Shown here piece after piece: positions 1 to 6,655 of a stretch of 7,389 bases of DNA. Within the stretch, counting starts at the first letter, position 1. Each line of letters begins with the position of its first letter. The position numbers were made by a program, and so were the translations under genes. Below the pieces are notes generated by a model that worked only from the letters and a program-made list of their open reading frames with translations, was not told the origin of the DNA and did no database searches. Origin of the DNA: Clostridiales bacterium. Lineage in GTDB: Bacteria > Bacillota > Clostridia > Oscillospirales > Oscillospiraceae. The stretch spans positions 1-7,389 of the forward strand of contig SFHJ01000055.1 of the NCBI GenBank assembly GCA_004555655.1, given 5' to 3'.

Positions 1-139
1 CAGAGAGGTTGCCAGCTTCTCGAATTCGATTCTGACCGGCGCGCCGGTGGAGGTTCCCGCCGAGCAGGCCGTGCAGGTGCAGAGGGTCATGGAGGCGGCT
101 TACCGCTCCAATGATGAAAAGTGCGTCGTGACGCTGTAA
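1..139 (+). CDS. Gfo/Idh/MocA-family oxidoreductase, C-terminal fragment
   Basis: Only the last 45 codons are in the window (frame starts at base 2, TAA at 137-139). The visible protein has a segment reading SFSNSILTGAPVEVPAEQAV followed by an AAYRSNDEKCVVTL-type end. This is the standard C-terminus of Gfo/Idh/MocA oxidoreductases, where a short 'F..AI..G.P..V...' stretch precedes a helix ending in AAYRSA...G..V.L. Such enzymes use NAD(P) in an N-terminal Rossmann fold, not visible here, to oxidise or reduce sugar or cyclitol hydroxyls. The gene runs in the same direction as the DegT-type aminotransferase 171 bases downstream, so the pair may act in sequence (dehydrogenation, then transamination). 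The family call rests on a short tail only; the substrate is unknown. Confidence 0.72.
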   Translation, partial: REVASFSNSILTGAPVEVPAEQAVQVQRVMEAAYRSNDEKCVVTL

Positions 140-204
140 AAGAAGCCCTTGAAGTGCTTTTTTGCACGTTGACAGGAAGCGGCGATTGCGGGAGGTGGAA
201 TATC

Positions 205-255
205 GTGTACGAGTATATATCCCACGGGCTTTTCAACTGCTGCCGGGACCCGTGA
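205..255 (+). CDS. Possible 16-residue leader ORF ahead of the aminotransferase
   Basis: A GTG-started ORF of 16 codons (VYEYISHGLFNCCRDP, then TGA) lies in the gap before the aminotransferase gene. It is preceded at 190-197 by GGGAGGTG, a strong Shine-Dalgarno match 7 bases from the GTG, which is the main reason to list it. A 6-bp hairpin (CACGGG 223-228 with CCCGTG 249-254) folds over its 3' half. I recognise no homologue. It may be a leader peptide, the remnant of a gene, or a chance ORF with a chance ribosome site. No strong bias towards one codon that would suggest classical attenuation is visible. Confidence 0.25.
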   Translation: MYEYISHGLFNCCRDP

Positions 256-296
256 ATTCCGATCTGCAAGCAGAAGACGAACAGATTGTGGATTTG

Positions 297-303
297 AAAG
301 GAG
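297..303 (+). promoter_or_regulatory. Ribosome binding site of the aminotransferase gene
   Basis: AAAGGAG lies 7 bases before the ATG at 311. It fixes this ATG as the start, since no other in-frame start nearby has a comparable site. Confidence 0.8.
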
Positions 304-310
304 TCAAACT

Positions 311-1642
311 ATGGCAAACGAAGCAAAAGCAAAAAAGAAAGCGTCTGATTTCAGATACAATACCGGTGAGACCAAGGTGCCCTGGGCAGCGGTCGGCGAG
401 AACTACAACGCGGAAGACCTGATGACCATCATCAAGTTCATGATGACGGGTCATGGCGAGGCGTACGACGCCGCGATGCAGGCAGTGGAGAAAGAGATCT
501 ACGCGCTCGACAAGGTGTCCGAGCCGCCTGCAAAGCTGTCTCTTGACAAAGAGGTCGCCAAGGCCGAGGCGATGTGCGATGAGTACCTCAAGACAGAGGG
601 CTGCGCATTTTTGACCAACTGCACCGCGGGCTTTGAGATCGCGTGCAAATACACCGGCCTCAAACCCGGCGATGAGGTCATTGTTCCGGCCATCACCTTT
701 GCCGCCACGATGGCGTATCCGCTGTCCATCGGCTGCAAGATCGTCTTTGCCGACGTCGACCCGCGCACGCTCAACATGGACCCGGCCGACGTGGCCAGAA
801 AGATTACCGACAAGACGAAGATGATCGTGCCCGTGCACATCGGCGGCTATCCCGTCGACATGGACCCCATCATGGAGCTTGCCAGACAGCATGATATTAT
901 TGTGCTTGAGGACGCGGCGCACGCGTTCGGCGGTGAATACAAGGGCCGCAAGCTCGGCACGATCGGCCATTTCGGATCGTTCTCGTTCCATGAGGTCAAG
1001 AATATCACCTCCTTCGGCGAAGGCGGCATCCTGACCACCACCATTGAGGACTTCCGCCCCGAGATCAAGCGCGCCCGCTTCCTTGGTACAGATTTCTCGA
1101 AAAAGATCAAGAACTGGCTCTATGACGTCACGCCCATCCAGGGCAAGGACGGCCATATCTTTGTGGCCACCAACTTCTCCACCACCGAGATCCAGGGCCT
1201 CGGCCTGCAGCTTCAGATTGCGCGCATTGAGAAGATCATCGAGGCCCGCCGTCAGGCAGCCACGTATCTCAACAGCCGCCTTGCCGGCTGCGATGCGCTG
1301 ATTCTGCAGGATCTGGGCGGCGACGGCTGCAAGCCCACGTTCCATCTGTACCAGCTGCAGATCGACCCCGAGAAGGCCGGCGGCGACGTGCAGGTGCTGA
1401 AGAAGAAGCTGGCGGAAAAGGGCGTGACGGAGATTGCGCATTTTGGCCCGCTGTACCGCTTCCAGGTGCTCAAGGATCTGGGCTATGACGAAGCAGCCAT
1501 CGCGGCAACCTGCCCCGTCACTGAGGAGGTCTTCGACCGCCGTTTCACGCACTTCCCGGTCTATGGCCTGACGAAGGAGCAGCTCGACTACATGGCCGAC
1601 TCCATCCTCGCATCCATTGACGAGATGCAGCGCGGCGTGTAA
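311..1642 (+). CDS. DegT/DnrJ/EryC1/StrS-family PLP-dependent aminotransferase
   Basis: A 443-residue fold-type I PLP enzyme. Family enzymes transfer an amino group, usually from glutamate or glutamine, to a keto-sugar or keto-cyclitol. Visible landmarks: the cofactor-phosphate region around residues 97-107 (GCAFLTNCTAG, then GDEVIVPAITF); EDAAHAFGG, with Asp201 as the expected partner of the PLP ring nitrogen; and FSFHEVKNITSFGEGG, with Lys230 as the expected Schiff-base lysine. The C-terminal domain ends with an FPVYGLTKEQ-type motif. The protein is longer than the usual 360-400 residues because about 50 lysine-rich or acidic residues precede the core. It starts at ATG 311 behind AAAGGAG. 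The upstream gene is an oxidoreductase of the type often paired with this family, pointing to an amino-sugar or aminocyclitol pathway. The substrate is not deducible. All catalytic landmarks seem intact. Confidence 0.93.
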   Translation: MANEAKAKKKASDFRYNTGETKVPWAAVGENYNAEDLMTIIKFMMTGHGEAYDAAMQAVEKEIYALDKVSEPPAKLSLDKEVAKAEAMCDEYLKTEGCAFLTNCTAGFEIACKYTGLKPGDEVIVPAITFAATMAYPLSIGCKIVFADVDPRTLNMDPADVARKITDKTKMIVPVHIGGYPVDMDPIMELARQHDIIVLEDAAHAFGGEYKGRKLGTIGHFGSFSFHEVKNITSFGEGGILTTTIEDFRPEIKRARFLGTDFSKKIKNWLYDVTPIQGKDGHIFVATNFSTTEIQGLGLQLQIARIEKIIEARRQAATYLNSRLAGCDALILQDLGGDGCKPTFHLYQLQIDPEKAGGDVQVLKKKLAEKGVTEIAHFGPLYRFQVLKDLGYDEAAIAATCPVTEEVFDRRFTHFPVYGLTKEQLDYMADSILASIDEMQRGV

Positions 1643-1852
1643 AAGAAAAATATGGGCGGCGCTGTCATTGCGCTGTATGGTCAGTGCGTAGGCGCTTTCT
1701 TCTGGTAGCGGGACCGGCAATGGCCCCTGCAGTTCTCTTCAGCCGGTCATAGCCGATGAAAGGCTGGTGACGCCGGAAGACCGGCCGCGCTGCTTTTCAG
1801 CATGTGTAATGCATGGCATGGATCTGCCAAAATACCATATGGTATCAATACG
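1643..1852 (+). other. 3' region of the aminotransferase transcript, structured and without a gene
   Basis: Between the aminotransferase stop and the terminator are 210 bases with no credible ORF. The stretch contains GACCGGC twice (1712-1718 and 1779-1785) on either side of its complement GCCGGTC (1742-1748), allowing two mutually exclusive 7-bp stems. There is also a short GCCGG-AAGA-CCGGC hairpin (1772-1785) and a 14-base perfect palindrome, ATACCATATGGTAT, at 1832-1845. It may be a 3' UTR or a small 3'-derived RNA. I recognise no Rfam-type family. Confidence 0.35.
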
Positions 1853-1890
1853 AAAGCCTGATTATGGGATATCCCATAATCAGGCTTTTT
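1853..1890 (+). terminator. Palindromic intrinsic terminator between convergent genes
   Basis: The arm AAAGCCTGATTATGGGAT (1853-1870) is followed directly by its exact reverse complement (1871-1888), giving a 36-base perfect palindrome. Allowing an ATAT loop leaves a 16-bp stem, and the run of five T (1886-1890) serves the + strand. It ends the aminotransferase transcript. Read on the - strand the stem is the same but the tail is only TTTCG, so it may also stop the convergent glycosylase transcript, less efficiently. Confidence 0.85.
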
Positions 1891-1947
1891 GTAAAAAGAT
1901 AATCACCGTCTGCTTCTTCTTGACAAATGCACACGGCAGGTTGTAAT

Positions 1948-2436
1948 TTACAGATACTGCAAAATACTGCGCCATGCAGCGCACAGCTGTTCAACGGAAC
2001 ACGATGCGTTGGCCGGGCTGGTCGACGGCAGGCAGGCAGCCGCGCGGCCGCAGACGGGTTCCAGGTACCTGCAGTACAGCCGGTAGGCTGTCTGGCCATT
2101 GCAGAAGACAGCTGCGATGGGCGCGCCGGCAAAGATGGGCCGCAGGTCGTTGGGACGGGCATTTTTGATGCTGCTGTCGCTCGAGCCCGTGATCTCACAG
2201 CTGGCGATAACGTCCCAGAGCGCAAGATGGTGCGCGTGCAGCATGGACTTCTTTTCCTCCACCGTCTGCGGAACCCCGCAGCCGAGCAGCGCGGCCAGCA
2301 CGCGCCAGAAGCGGTTGCGCGGATGGCCGTAAAAGAACATCGCCTCGCGTGATTTGACCGACGGGAATGAGCCGAGAATCAGCACGCGGGATCGCGCGTC
2401 ATACAGCGGCGGAAATGGGTGGATGACGGCGCTCAC
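1948..2436 (-). CDS. DNA-deoxyinosine (hypoxanthine) glycosylase, UDG superfamily family 6
   Basis: A 162-residue protein in the size range of the family. It should remove hypoxanthine, the deamination product of adenine, from DNA and so start base-excision repair. Family features are clear: HPFPPLYD near the N-terminus (residues 6-13), then RVLILGSFPSVKSRE (17-31) with the GSFPS form of UDG motif 1, then FFYGHPRNRFW (34-44). Asn41 is the probable equivalent of the catalytic Asn described for the Methanosarcina barkeri enzyme; this is inferred by position only. A late LPSTSPAN segment matches the second UDG motif. The GTG at 2436 is chosen because the family begins just before HPFPP and because it overlaps the threonine aldolase TGA as GTGA. 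An ATG at 2481 would add 15 unrelated residues. The overlap suggests translational coupling with the aldolase. It is the last gene of the - strand run. Confidence 0.88.
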   Translation of the reverse strand: MSAVIHPFPPLYDARSRVLILGSFPSVKSREAMFFYGHPRNRFWRVLAALLGCGVPQTVEEKKSMLHAHHLALWDVIASCEITGSSDSSIKNARPNDLRPIFAGAPIAAVFCNGQTAYRLYCRYLEPVCGRAAACLPSTSPANASCSVEQLCAAWRSILQYL

Positions 2437-3455
2437 AGCGCGTGTACCAGCGCATCCACGTCCGCGTCCTTCGTAGCCCACGAGGTCACGAAGCGGATGG
2501 CCGTATGTGTCTCGCCGACCGGTGCATTTTCTTCAAAAATAAACGTCTTCGCCAGTTCAGCCATTTTTTCATTCGACACGATGGGGAAGATCTGGTTGGT
2601 AGGCGAGTCGGCCAGCAGGCGGTAGCCCGCCTGCGTGAAGGCGCGCGCGATGCGCTGCGCAGCCACAACGGCGTGGCGCGCGGCAGTGAGCCAGAGGTCG
2701 TCTTCAAAATACGCCAGAAACTGCACACCGAGCAGCCGCCCTTTGGCAAACATCCCGCCACGCTGCTTGATCATATGGCGGAAATCGGGTTTCAGCGCGT
2801 CATTTACGATCACAAGCGCTTCGCCGAAGAGCAGGCCGTTTTTCGTGCCGCCGATGTAGAACGCGTCGCACAGCTGCGCAAAATCCTCGGGCGCAAGGTC
2901 GTTTCCCTTCGCCACGAGCGCCGGAGCCAGGCGCGCGCCATCGAGATACAGATACAGACCGTACTCGTCGCACACCGCGCGCAGCGCCGTAAGCTCGGAT
3001 TTGGTATAAATGGTGCCGAGCTCGGTGGCGTCGGAGATATAGACGAGCTTCGGCTGCACCATGTGTTCATTTTTGCCGTATTGATGCTCGCGCAGGATGC
3101 GGCGTACCATCTGCGGCGTCAGCTTGCCGTCAGGCGCGTCGGCGCACAGGATCTTGTGGCCGCCGGCTTCAATCGAGCCCGTCTCATGCACATTGATGTG
3201 CGCGCTCGTGACCGTAATGACGGCCTGATACGGGCGCAGAAACGCCGCGATGGCGGTAAGATTTGTGACGGTGCCGCCAACCATCAGGTGTACGTCAGCC
3301 GTGGGGCAGGCGAAACGGCTGCGCACAGCATGGGCCGCCCGGGCGCAGTATTCGTCGCAGCCATAGCCGCAGGTGGCTTCAAAATTGGTGTCGGTCAGCG
3401 CCTGCAGCACCTGCGGCAGCGCGCCTTCGGAGTAGTCGTTGCGAAAACTGATCAT
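2433..3455 (-). CDS. Low-specificity L-threonine aldolase
   Basis: A 340-residue fold-type I PLP lyase that cleaves L-threonine or L-allo-threonine to glycine and acetaldehyde in the cytoplasm. It begins with the family signature FRNDYSEGALPQVLQAL. Further landmarks: SAHINVHETG (84-93), YLDGARLAPAL (170-180) with Asp172 expected to contact the PLP ring nitrogen, and YIGGTKNG (200-207) with Lys205 as the Schiff-base lysine. Length and motif order are normal, so the enzyme should be active. The ATG at 3455 is preceded by AAGAAGGA at a 7-base spacing and fits the family N-terminus. An ATG at 3500 adds 15 residues and has no ribosome site. It follows the flippase gene by 50 bases and overlaps the downstream glycosylase start by 4 bases. 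No functional link between the aldolase and DNA repair is evident beyond shared expression. Confidence 0.93.
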   Translation of the reverse strand: MISFRNDYSEGALPQVLQALTDTNFEATCGYGCDEYCARAAHAVRSRFACPTADVHLMVGGTVTNLTAIAAFLRPYQAVITVTSAHINVHETGSIEAGGHKILCADAPDGKLTPQMVRRILREHQYGKNEHMVQPKLVYISDATELGTIYTKSELTALRAVCDEYGLYLYLDGARLAPALVAKGNDLAPEDFAQLCDAFYIGGTKNGLLFGEALVIVNDALKPDFRHMIKQRGGMFAKGRLLGVQFLAYFEDDLWLTAARHAVVAAQRIARAFTQAGYRLLADSPTNQIFPIVSNEKMAELAKTFIFEENAPVGETHTAIRFVTSWATKDADVDALVHAL

Positions 3456-3480
3456 GGAGCTATCCTTCTTTTGCTGTTTT

Positions 3481-3497
3481 TGCGGCGAAAAGCCGCA
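3481..3497 (-). other. Small intercistronic hairpin between the flippase and aldolase genes
   Basis: TGCGGC and GCCGCA pair around a 5-base loop in the 50-base gap. In the - strand transcript the stem is followed by an A-rich stretch, not Us, so it is not a terminator. It could influence mRNA stability or simply be incidental. Confidence 0.35.
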
Positions 3498-3505
3498 CAT
3501 ACAGC

Positions 3506-5023
3506 CTAATTGTAGAAAGTTTTGCCGCCTGTGTCAACAGACTTTTTCCGCGCGCCGCCGGGGAAAAGCGTGGCGCGCAGCCACTGCGTGTCCGCGCGCG
3601 AAAGAGTGCCGGTGAGCTGCAGGAAAAGCGCAAACACAAGCGCGAACGCGGCACACCGCACACAGAGCTGCATCCAGACGTTTGACAGGGAAAAGCAGAA
3701 GCAGCCGAGGCCCGACGCCCCGGCGCAGAGCAGTACCTTTGCAAAAAAGCCGGCAGGCGGGAGATAGCCGGTGACGCGCAGAAGTCTGCGCAGACTGAGT
3801 GCAAAGTTGATCAGATGCGTGATGAGCAGCAGGTACAGGAAAACGACGTCGAGAAACGACGTAATGGTGTTGTACCGCGCCGAGGCCAGCTGCTGGCCCA
3901 GCCCCTTGCACATGCCGTCGACAATGGCGTCGAGATACAAAAACAGAATTGTGGGGGCGAACAGCCGCAGGTAGTGCCCGGCCTCCGGGCTGCGGTACAA
4001 AAGCTGGCCGAGGCTGTCCGCCAATGACAGCATCAGCGCTGCGCAGCCGCCTGCAAACAGCGCGCCCATGCGCAGGCACCTGTCCGTCAACATGTGGATG
4101 CGCGGCCGGTTTTCCTCAGCGCATGCACGGGCCAGCTCCGGCACGAGAAGGTCTGACAGCGCGTACAGCGCCGAAGCGGGGAACATGAGCACGGGGAAAA
4201 CCATGCCGCAGATCGTGCCGTAAGCGGCCATGGAGGCTGCCTGCGACTTGCCCGCGCGCGCAAGGCCCCACGGAATCAGAAACTGCTCGAGCGTGTTGAG
4301 CCCCGCACGCAGATAGTCGCTCAGCGCCAGCGGGCCTGTAAGCCGCAGCAGCCTTGACGGCATGTGCAGCGGCCCGGACGGGGCTTTCACACGATTTGCA
4401 CGCACAAACAGGCGAAACAGCCACGCCGCGCTTACCGCGGCGCCAAGGCCGCTGCCGAGCACGATGGCGCAGCATGCGCGCGTCAGCTCCTGCCCCGCCC
4501 GGGATAGCAGCGCGAACGTGAGCGCCAGCGAGATGAGCCGCTCGGCAACCTCGACAAACGCCAGACGGCGGATGCGGCCGCAGGCCGTGAAATAGCCGCC
4601 CAGAATTGCGCAGAACGTATTGGCGGGCAGGCTGAGCGCCAGAAGCCGCAGCGCAGGTGCTGCGCGCATGTCGCCCACCCAGTATTCAGCGGCAGGACCG
4701 GCGCCGAGACACAGCGCCATTGCGGCAAGCGTGCTGCACGCCGCGCCGTAGATGAGCGCGTGGATGACCGCGCTGCGCACGCCGTATGGCCTGCGGCGGC
4801 CAAACTCCTCGGCGCACAGGTACAAAACCGCCACGCGCGCGCCGGAGACGCCCAGCGTCATCGCAAGGCCGCCCACACTCAGGATTAGCTGCAGAAGCCC
4901 GATCCCGGCCGGGCCAATCCGTCCGGCGAGATAGACCTGAAACAGCATGGAGATGCCGCGCAGCAGCACGTTCACGCCTGTCAGAAGCAGTGTGTGATAA
5001 AAGATCGAACGGTTTTTGCGCAA
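3506..5023 (-). CDS. SpoVB/MATE-like polysaccharide flippase (MVF superfamily)
   Basis: A 505-residue multipass membrane protein with about a dozen or more hydrophobic segments. It resembles the stage V sporulation protein B / polysaccharide biosynthesis group, which moves lipid-linked cell-wall or polysaccharide precursors across the membrane. Family features: LLLTGVNVLLRGISMLFQVYL, then RIGPAGIGLLQL (35-46); GVSGARVAV (58-66); GLGQQLASARYNTITSFLDVVFLYLLL (374-400); and NFALSLRRLLRVTGY (406-420). It starts at TTG 5023. No ATG or GTG lies in frame between the preceding stop (5078) and this TTG, and later starts would remove conserved sequence. The ribosome site GAGGG lies in the 3' arm of a terminator-like hairpin. 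The loop and helix start usually found between LYLLL and ITHLINF appear to be missing (about 15 residues), with the frame kept. The final 20 residues form a basic polar tail. A sporulation role is not shown. Confidence 0.85.
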   Translation of the reverse strand: MRKNRSIFYHTLLLTGVNVLLRGISMLFQVYLAGRIGPAGIGLLQLILSVGGLAMTLGVSGARVAVLYLCAEEFGRRRPYGVRSAVIHALIYGAACSTLAAMALCLGAGPAAEYWVGDMRAAPALRLLALSLPANTFCAILGGYFTACGRIRRLAFVEVAERLISLALTFALLSRAGQELTRACCAIVLGSGLGAAVSAAWLFRLFVRANRVKAPSGPLHMPSRLLRLTGPLALSDYLRAGLNTLEQFLIPWGLARAGKSQAASMAAYGTICGMVFPVLMFPASALYALSDLLVPELARACAEENRPRIHMLTDRCLRMGALFAGGCAALMLSLADSLGQLLYRSPEAGHYLRLFAPTILFLYLDAIVDGMCKGLGQQLASARYNTITSFLDVVFLYLLLITHLINFALSLRRLLRVTGYLPPAGFFAKVLLCAGASGLGCFCFSLSNVWMQLCVRCAAFALVFALFLQLTGTLSRADTQWLRATLFPGGARKKSVDTGGKTFYN

Positions 5024-5060
5024 AAAATCACCCTCTTGTCCATTGTATGGACAAGAGGGT
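5024..5060 (-). terminator. Strong terminator-like hairpin that contains the flippase ribosome site
   Basis: Seventeen bases after the membrane-protein stop, two perfect 14-base arms (5060-5047 and 5043-5030) pair around a 3-base loop. They are followed in the - strand transcript by GATTTTTT, a classical intrinsic terminator. The 3' arm contains AAGAGGG, the only Shine-Dalgarno match for the flippase gene, and the last T of the tract is the first base of its TTG start. On the + strand there is no T-tract, so the signal is one-directional. It should reduce transcription into the downstream three genes, or sequester their first ribosome site, unless read-through occurs. Confidence 0.8.
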
Positions 5061-5077
5061 GGGGGATATGAGGAAAA

Positions 5078-5851
5078 TTATTTGAGCTGGAACGTGTAAT
5101 ACACGGCAGCGATGAGCTCATAGGCGACAACGGCGAAGATGCAGTAATACGCGAACGCCGGACCGAGAATGAGGCAGAGCACAAAGCAGACGAACCAGAT
5201 CAGGCATGTGATATAAATCAGAAGGGGATTGAACGCCTTGGGGAATACGCGGCGCTCCTTGCCGCGCAGAACAAACGCGCCCTTGTGTCTGCTGCAGAAA
5301 AGTGCTGTCAGCAGCACGCCCGCGAGCACCAGCACCAGCGTCGCGCCGATGATGAAGCAGCGCAGGTTCGGGCCCAGGCCGATATGGTAGAGATAGAAGC
5401 TCACGCCTGCCGTGACTGTGGCGAGCGAGACACAGAAGAACTCAGCGCGGTAAAGCTCATAGACAATGTACAGGCAGTAGACCGACGCGTGCAGCAGATA
5501 CAGCGGCATCATCTGATTGACCCAGTAGTTGCGCAGGACCGCGGCAGTGAGCGCCCAGAGCAGGCTGAGCGCCAGAACGTACGGGCACACAGCGCGCACG
5601 ACCGGCTTGCGCAGGGCAATGAGCAGGCCCAGCGACACAATGGCCACGCCGAGGCAGATCCACGCCGCGCTGCGCGAGGCCATGTAGATCCGCATAAAAC
5701 CGCCGTCGAGCACGTAGTTGCGCGCGAGCTGCCGCAGCAGCAAAATGGACGCAACCATCAGCACGCCCGCCGCCACGACCAGGTAGACCGTAGGGTCGCT
5801 TTTGGGTTTTGCCTTTGTATTCTTTGTTACAGGAGTCGTCTTCTGAGGCAT
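5078..5851 (-). CDS. Uncharacterised multipass membrane protein
   Basis: A 257-residue protein I do not recognise. A basic, lysine-rich cytoplasmic tail (1-20, MPQKTTPVTKNTKAKPKSDP) is followed by about eight hydrophobic segments, near residues 22-39, 62-80, 88-106, 114-131, 138-155, 163-185, 210-229 and 231-252. A polar, basic loop (about 187-208, RHKGAFVLRGKERRVF) lies between the sixth and seventh. No enzymatic motif, metal-binding cluster or signal peptidase site is apparent. Cysteines are frequent in the membrane segments. ATG 5851 is chosen because the Lys-rich tail begins there and AAAAGGA precedes it, with a rather long 11-base spacing. The longer frame upstream overlaps rsmE. It begins 29 bases after the rsmE stop, so the two are probably co-transcribed, and a terminator follows. 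Function unknown. Confidence 0.8.
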   Translation of the reverse strand: MPQKTTPVTKNTKAKPKSDPTVYLVVAAGVLMVASILLLRQLARNYVLDGGFMRIYMASRSAAWICLGVAIVSLGLLIALRKPVVRAVCPYVLALSLLWALTAAVLRNYWVNQMMPLYLLHASVYCLYIVYELYRAEFFCVSLATVTAGVSFYLYHIGLGPNLRCFIIGATLVLVLAGVLLTALFCSRHKGAFVLRGKERRVFPKAFNPLLIYITCLIWFVCFVLCLILGPAFAYYCIFAVVAYELIAAVYYTFQLK

Positions 5852-5880
5852 CTTAACATCAATCCTTTTCGCGTTGTTAC

Positions 5881-6615
5881 TCAGTCCAGATCGCCGGCAG
5901 CAAACAAAATTGCCGTCAGCGCGCAAAGCGGCGCCGTCTCACAGCGCAGTATGCGCGGACCGAGCGAGCAGACCTGCATGCCCGCATCACGCGCCAGCGC
6001 GACCTCGTCAGGGGTAAAACCGCCCTCAGGGCCAGTCATGACCGACACGGAGCGATAGCCGCCCGCGCCGAGCGCTGCGCGCAGCGAAAGCCGCTGCTCA
6101 TTTTCATAGGGAAAAAGCGCCAGATCGCTTTGGCACGCGCGTGATACGGCGTGCCGGAAGCTTTCGGCGGTGATCACTTTGGGGATTCTGCCGCGGCCCG
6201 ACTGTTCTGCGGCCGAGGCGGCAATCTTCTGCCAGCGTTCGCACTTTTTCGCGAGCGATTTCTCGTCCGGGCGCGCCACGCAACGGGCAGAGGGGAAGGC
6301 TACAATCTCGCTTGCGCCAAGCTCGGTCGCCTTCTGAATGACGTGCTCAAGTTTGTCCGATTTGGCGTACGCCATGTAGACGCTGCAGCGCACCGAGGGC
6401 TCGGCCGCCGAGGGCGAGTGCGAATGCACAACCAGGCTGAACTGGCCGGGGCTGACGTCGGACACCGTGCAGGCGTAGTCACAGCCGGCTCCATCGCAGA
6501 CCGTCACACTGTCGCCGCATTTCAGACGCAGCACCTTTGCATGCGCAGCGTTCTCACCGCTGAGCACAAGAAAGCCGCCGCGGATATCGCCGGGAGAAAC
6601 AAAGAATTTCGGCAC
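5881..6615 (-). CDS. rsmE: 16S rRNA (uracil1498-N3)-methyltransferase RsmE
   Basis: A 244-residue SPOUT methyltransferase that uses S-adenosylmethionine to methylate N3 of U1498 in helix 44 of 16S rRNA. The N-terminal PUA-like part begins PKFFVSPGDIRGGFLVLSGE and includes HAKVLRLKCGD (25-35). The SPOUT part holds AYAKSDKLEHVIQKATELG (82-100), AAEQSGR (135-141), MTGPEGGFTPDE (193-204) and the knot motif SLGPRILRCETA (217-228), which form the AdoMet site. Length is that of the family (about 240-250). The GTG at 6615 is taken as start because the family begins at PKFF and GGTGA precedes it by 8 bases. The open frame continues upstream through promoter and tRNA sequence, which cannot be coding. 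It is the first gene of the - strand run, behind a promoter at 6656-6684. Confidence 0.95.
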   Translation of the reverse strand: MPKFFVSPGDIRGGFLVLSGENAAHAKVLRLKCGDSVTVCDGAGCDYACTVSDVSPGQFSLVVHSHSPSAAEPSVRCSVYMAYAKSDKLEHVIQKATELGASEIVAFPSARCVARPDEKSLAKKCERWQKIAASAAEQSGRGRIPKVITAESFRHAVSRACQSDLALFPYENEQRLSLRAALGAGGYRSVSVMTGPEGGFTPDEVALARDAGMQVCSLGPRILRCETAPLCALTAILFAAGDLD

Positions 6616-6655
6616 TGACGATCTCACCGCCTTCCGCGCAGAAGATACTCCCTGC

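Noticed and set aside
169..174. TTGACA in the gap before the aminotransferase as a promoter
   Set aside because: A perfect -35 hexamer, but no -10-like sequence is found at 16-18 bases, so it is not called a promoter.
1652..1708. 18-codon ORF (MGGAVIALYGQCVGAFFW) after the aminotransferase
   Set aside because: No real ribosome site and no recognisable features; probably chance.
233..1720. 495-residue open frame on the - strand opposite the aminotransferase
   Set aside because: It is antisense to a gene with clear catalytic motifs, has no family resemblance, and arises from GC-rich codon bias in the real frame.
2442..3509. 355-residue open frame on the + strand opposite threonine aldolase
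   Set aside because: Shadow of the aldolase gene. The translation is Arg/His/Gln-rich, without motifs or a good ribosome site.
5285..6058. 257-residue open frame on the + strand across the membrane-protein and rsmE genes
   Set aside because: It spans two real genes in antisense, with an Arg/Gln/His-rich composition typical of shadows.
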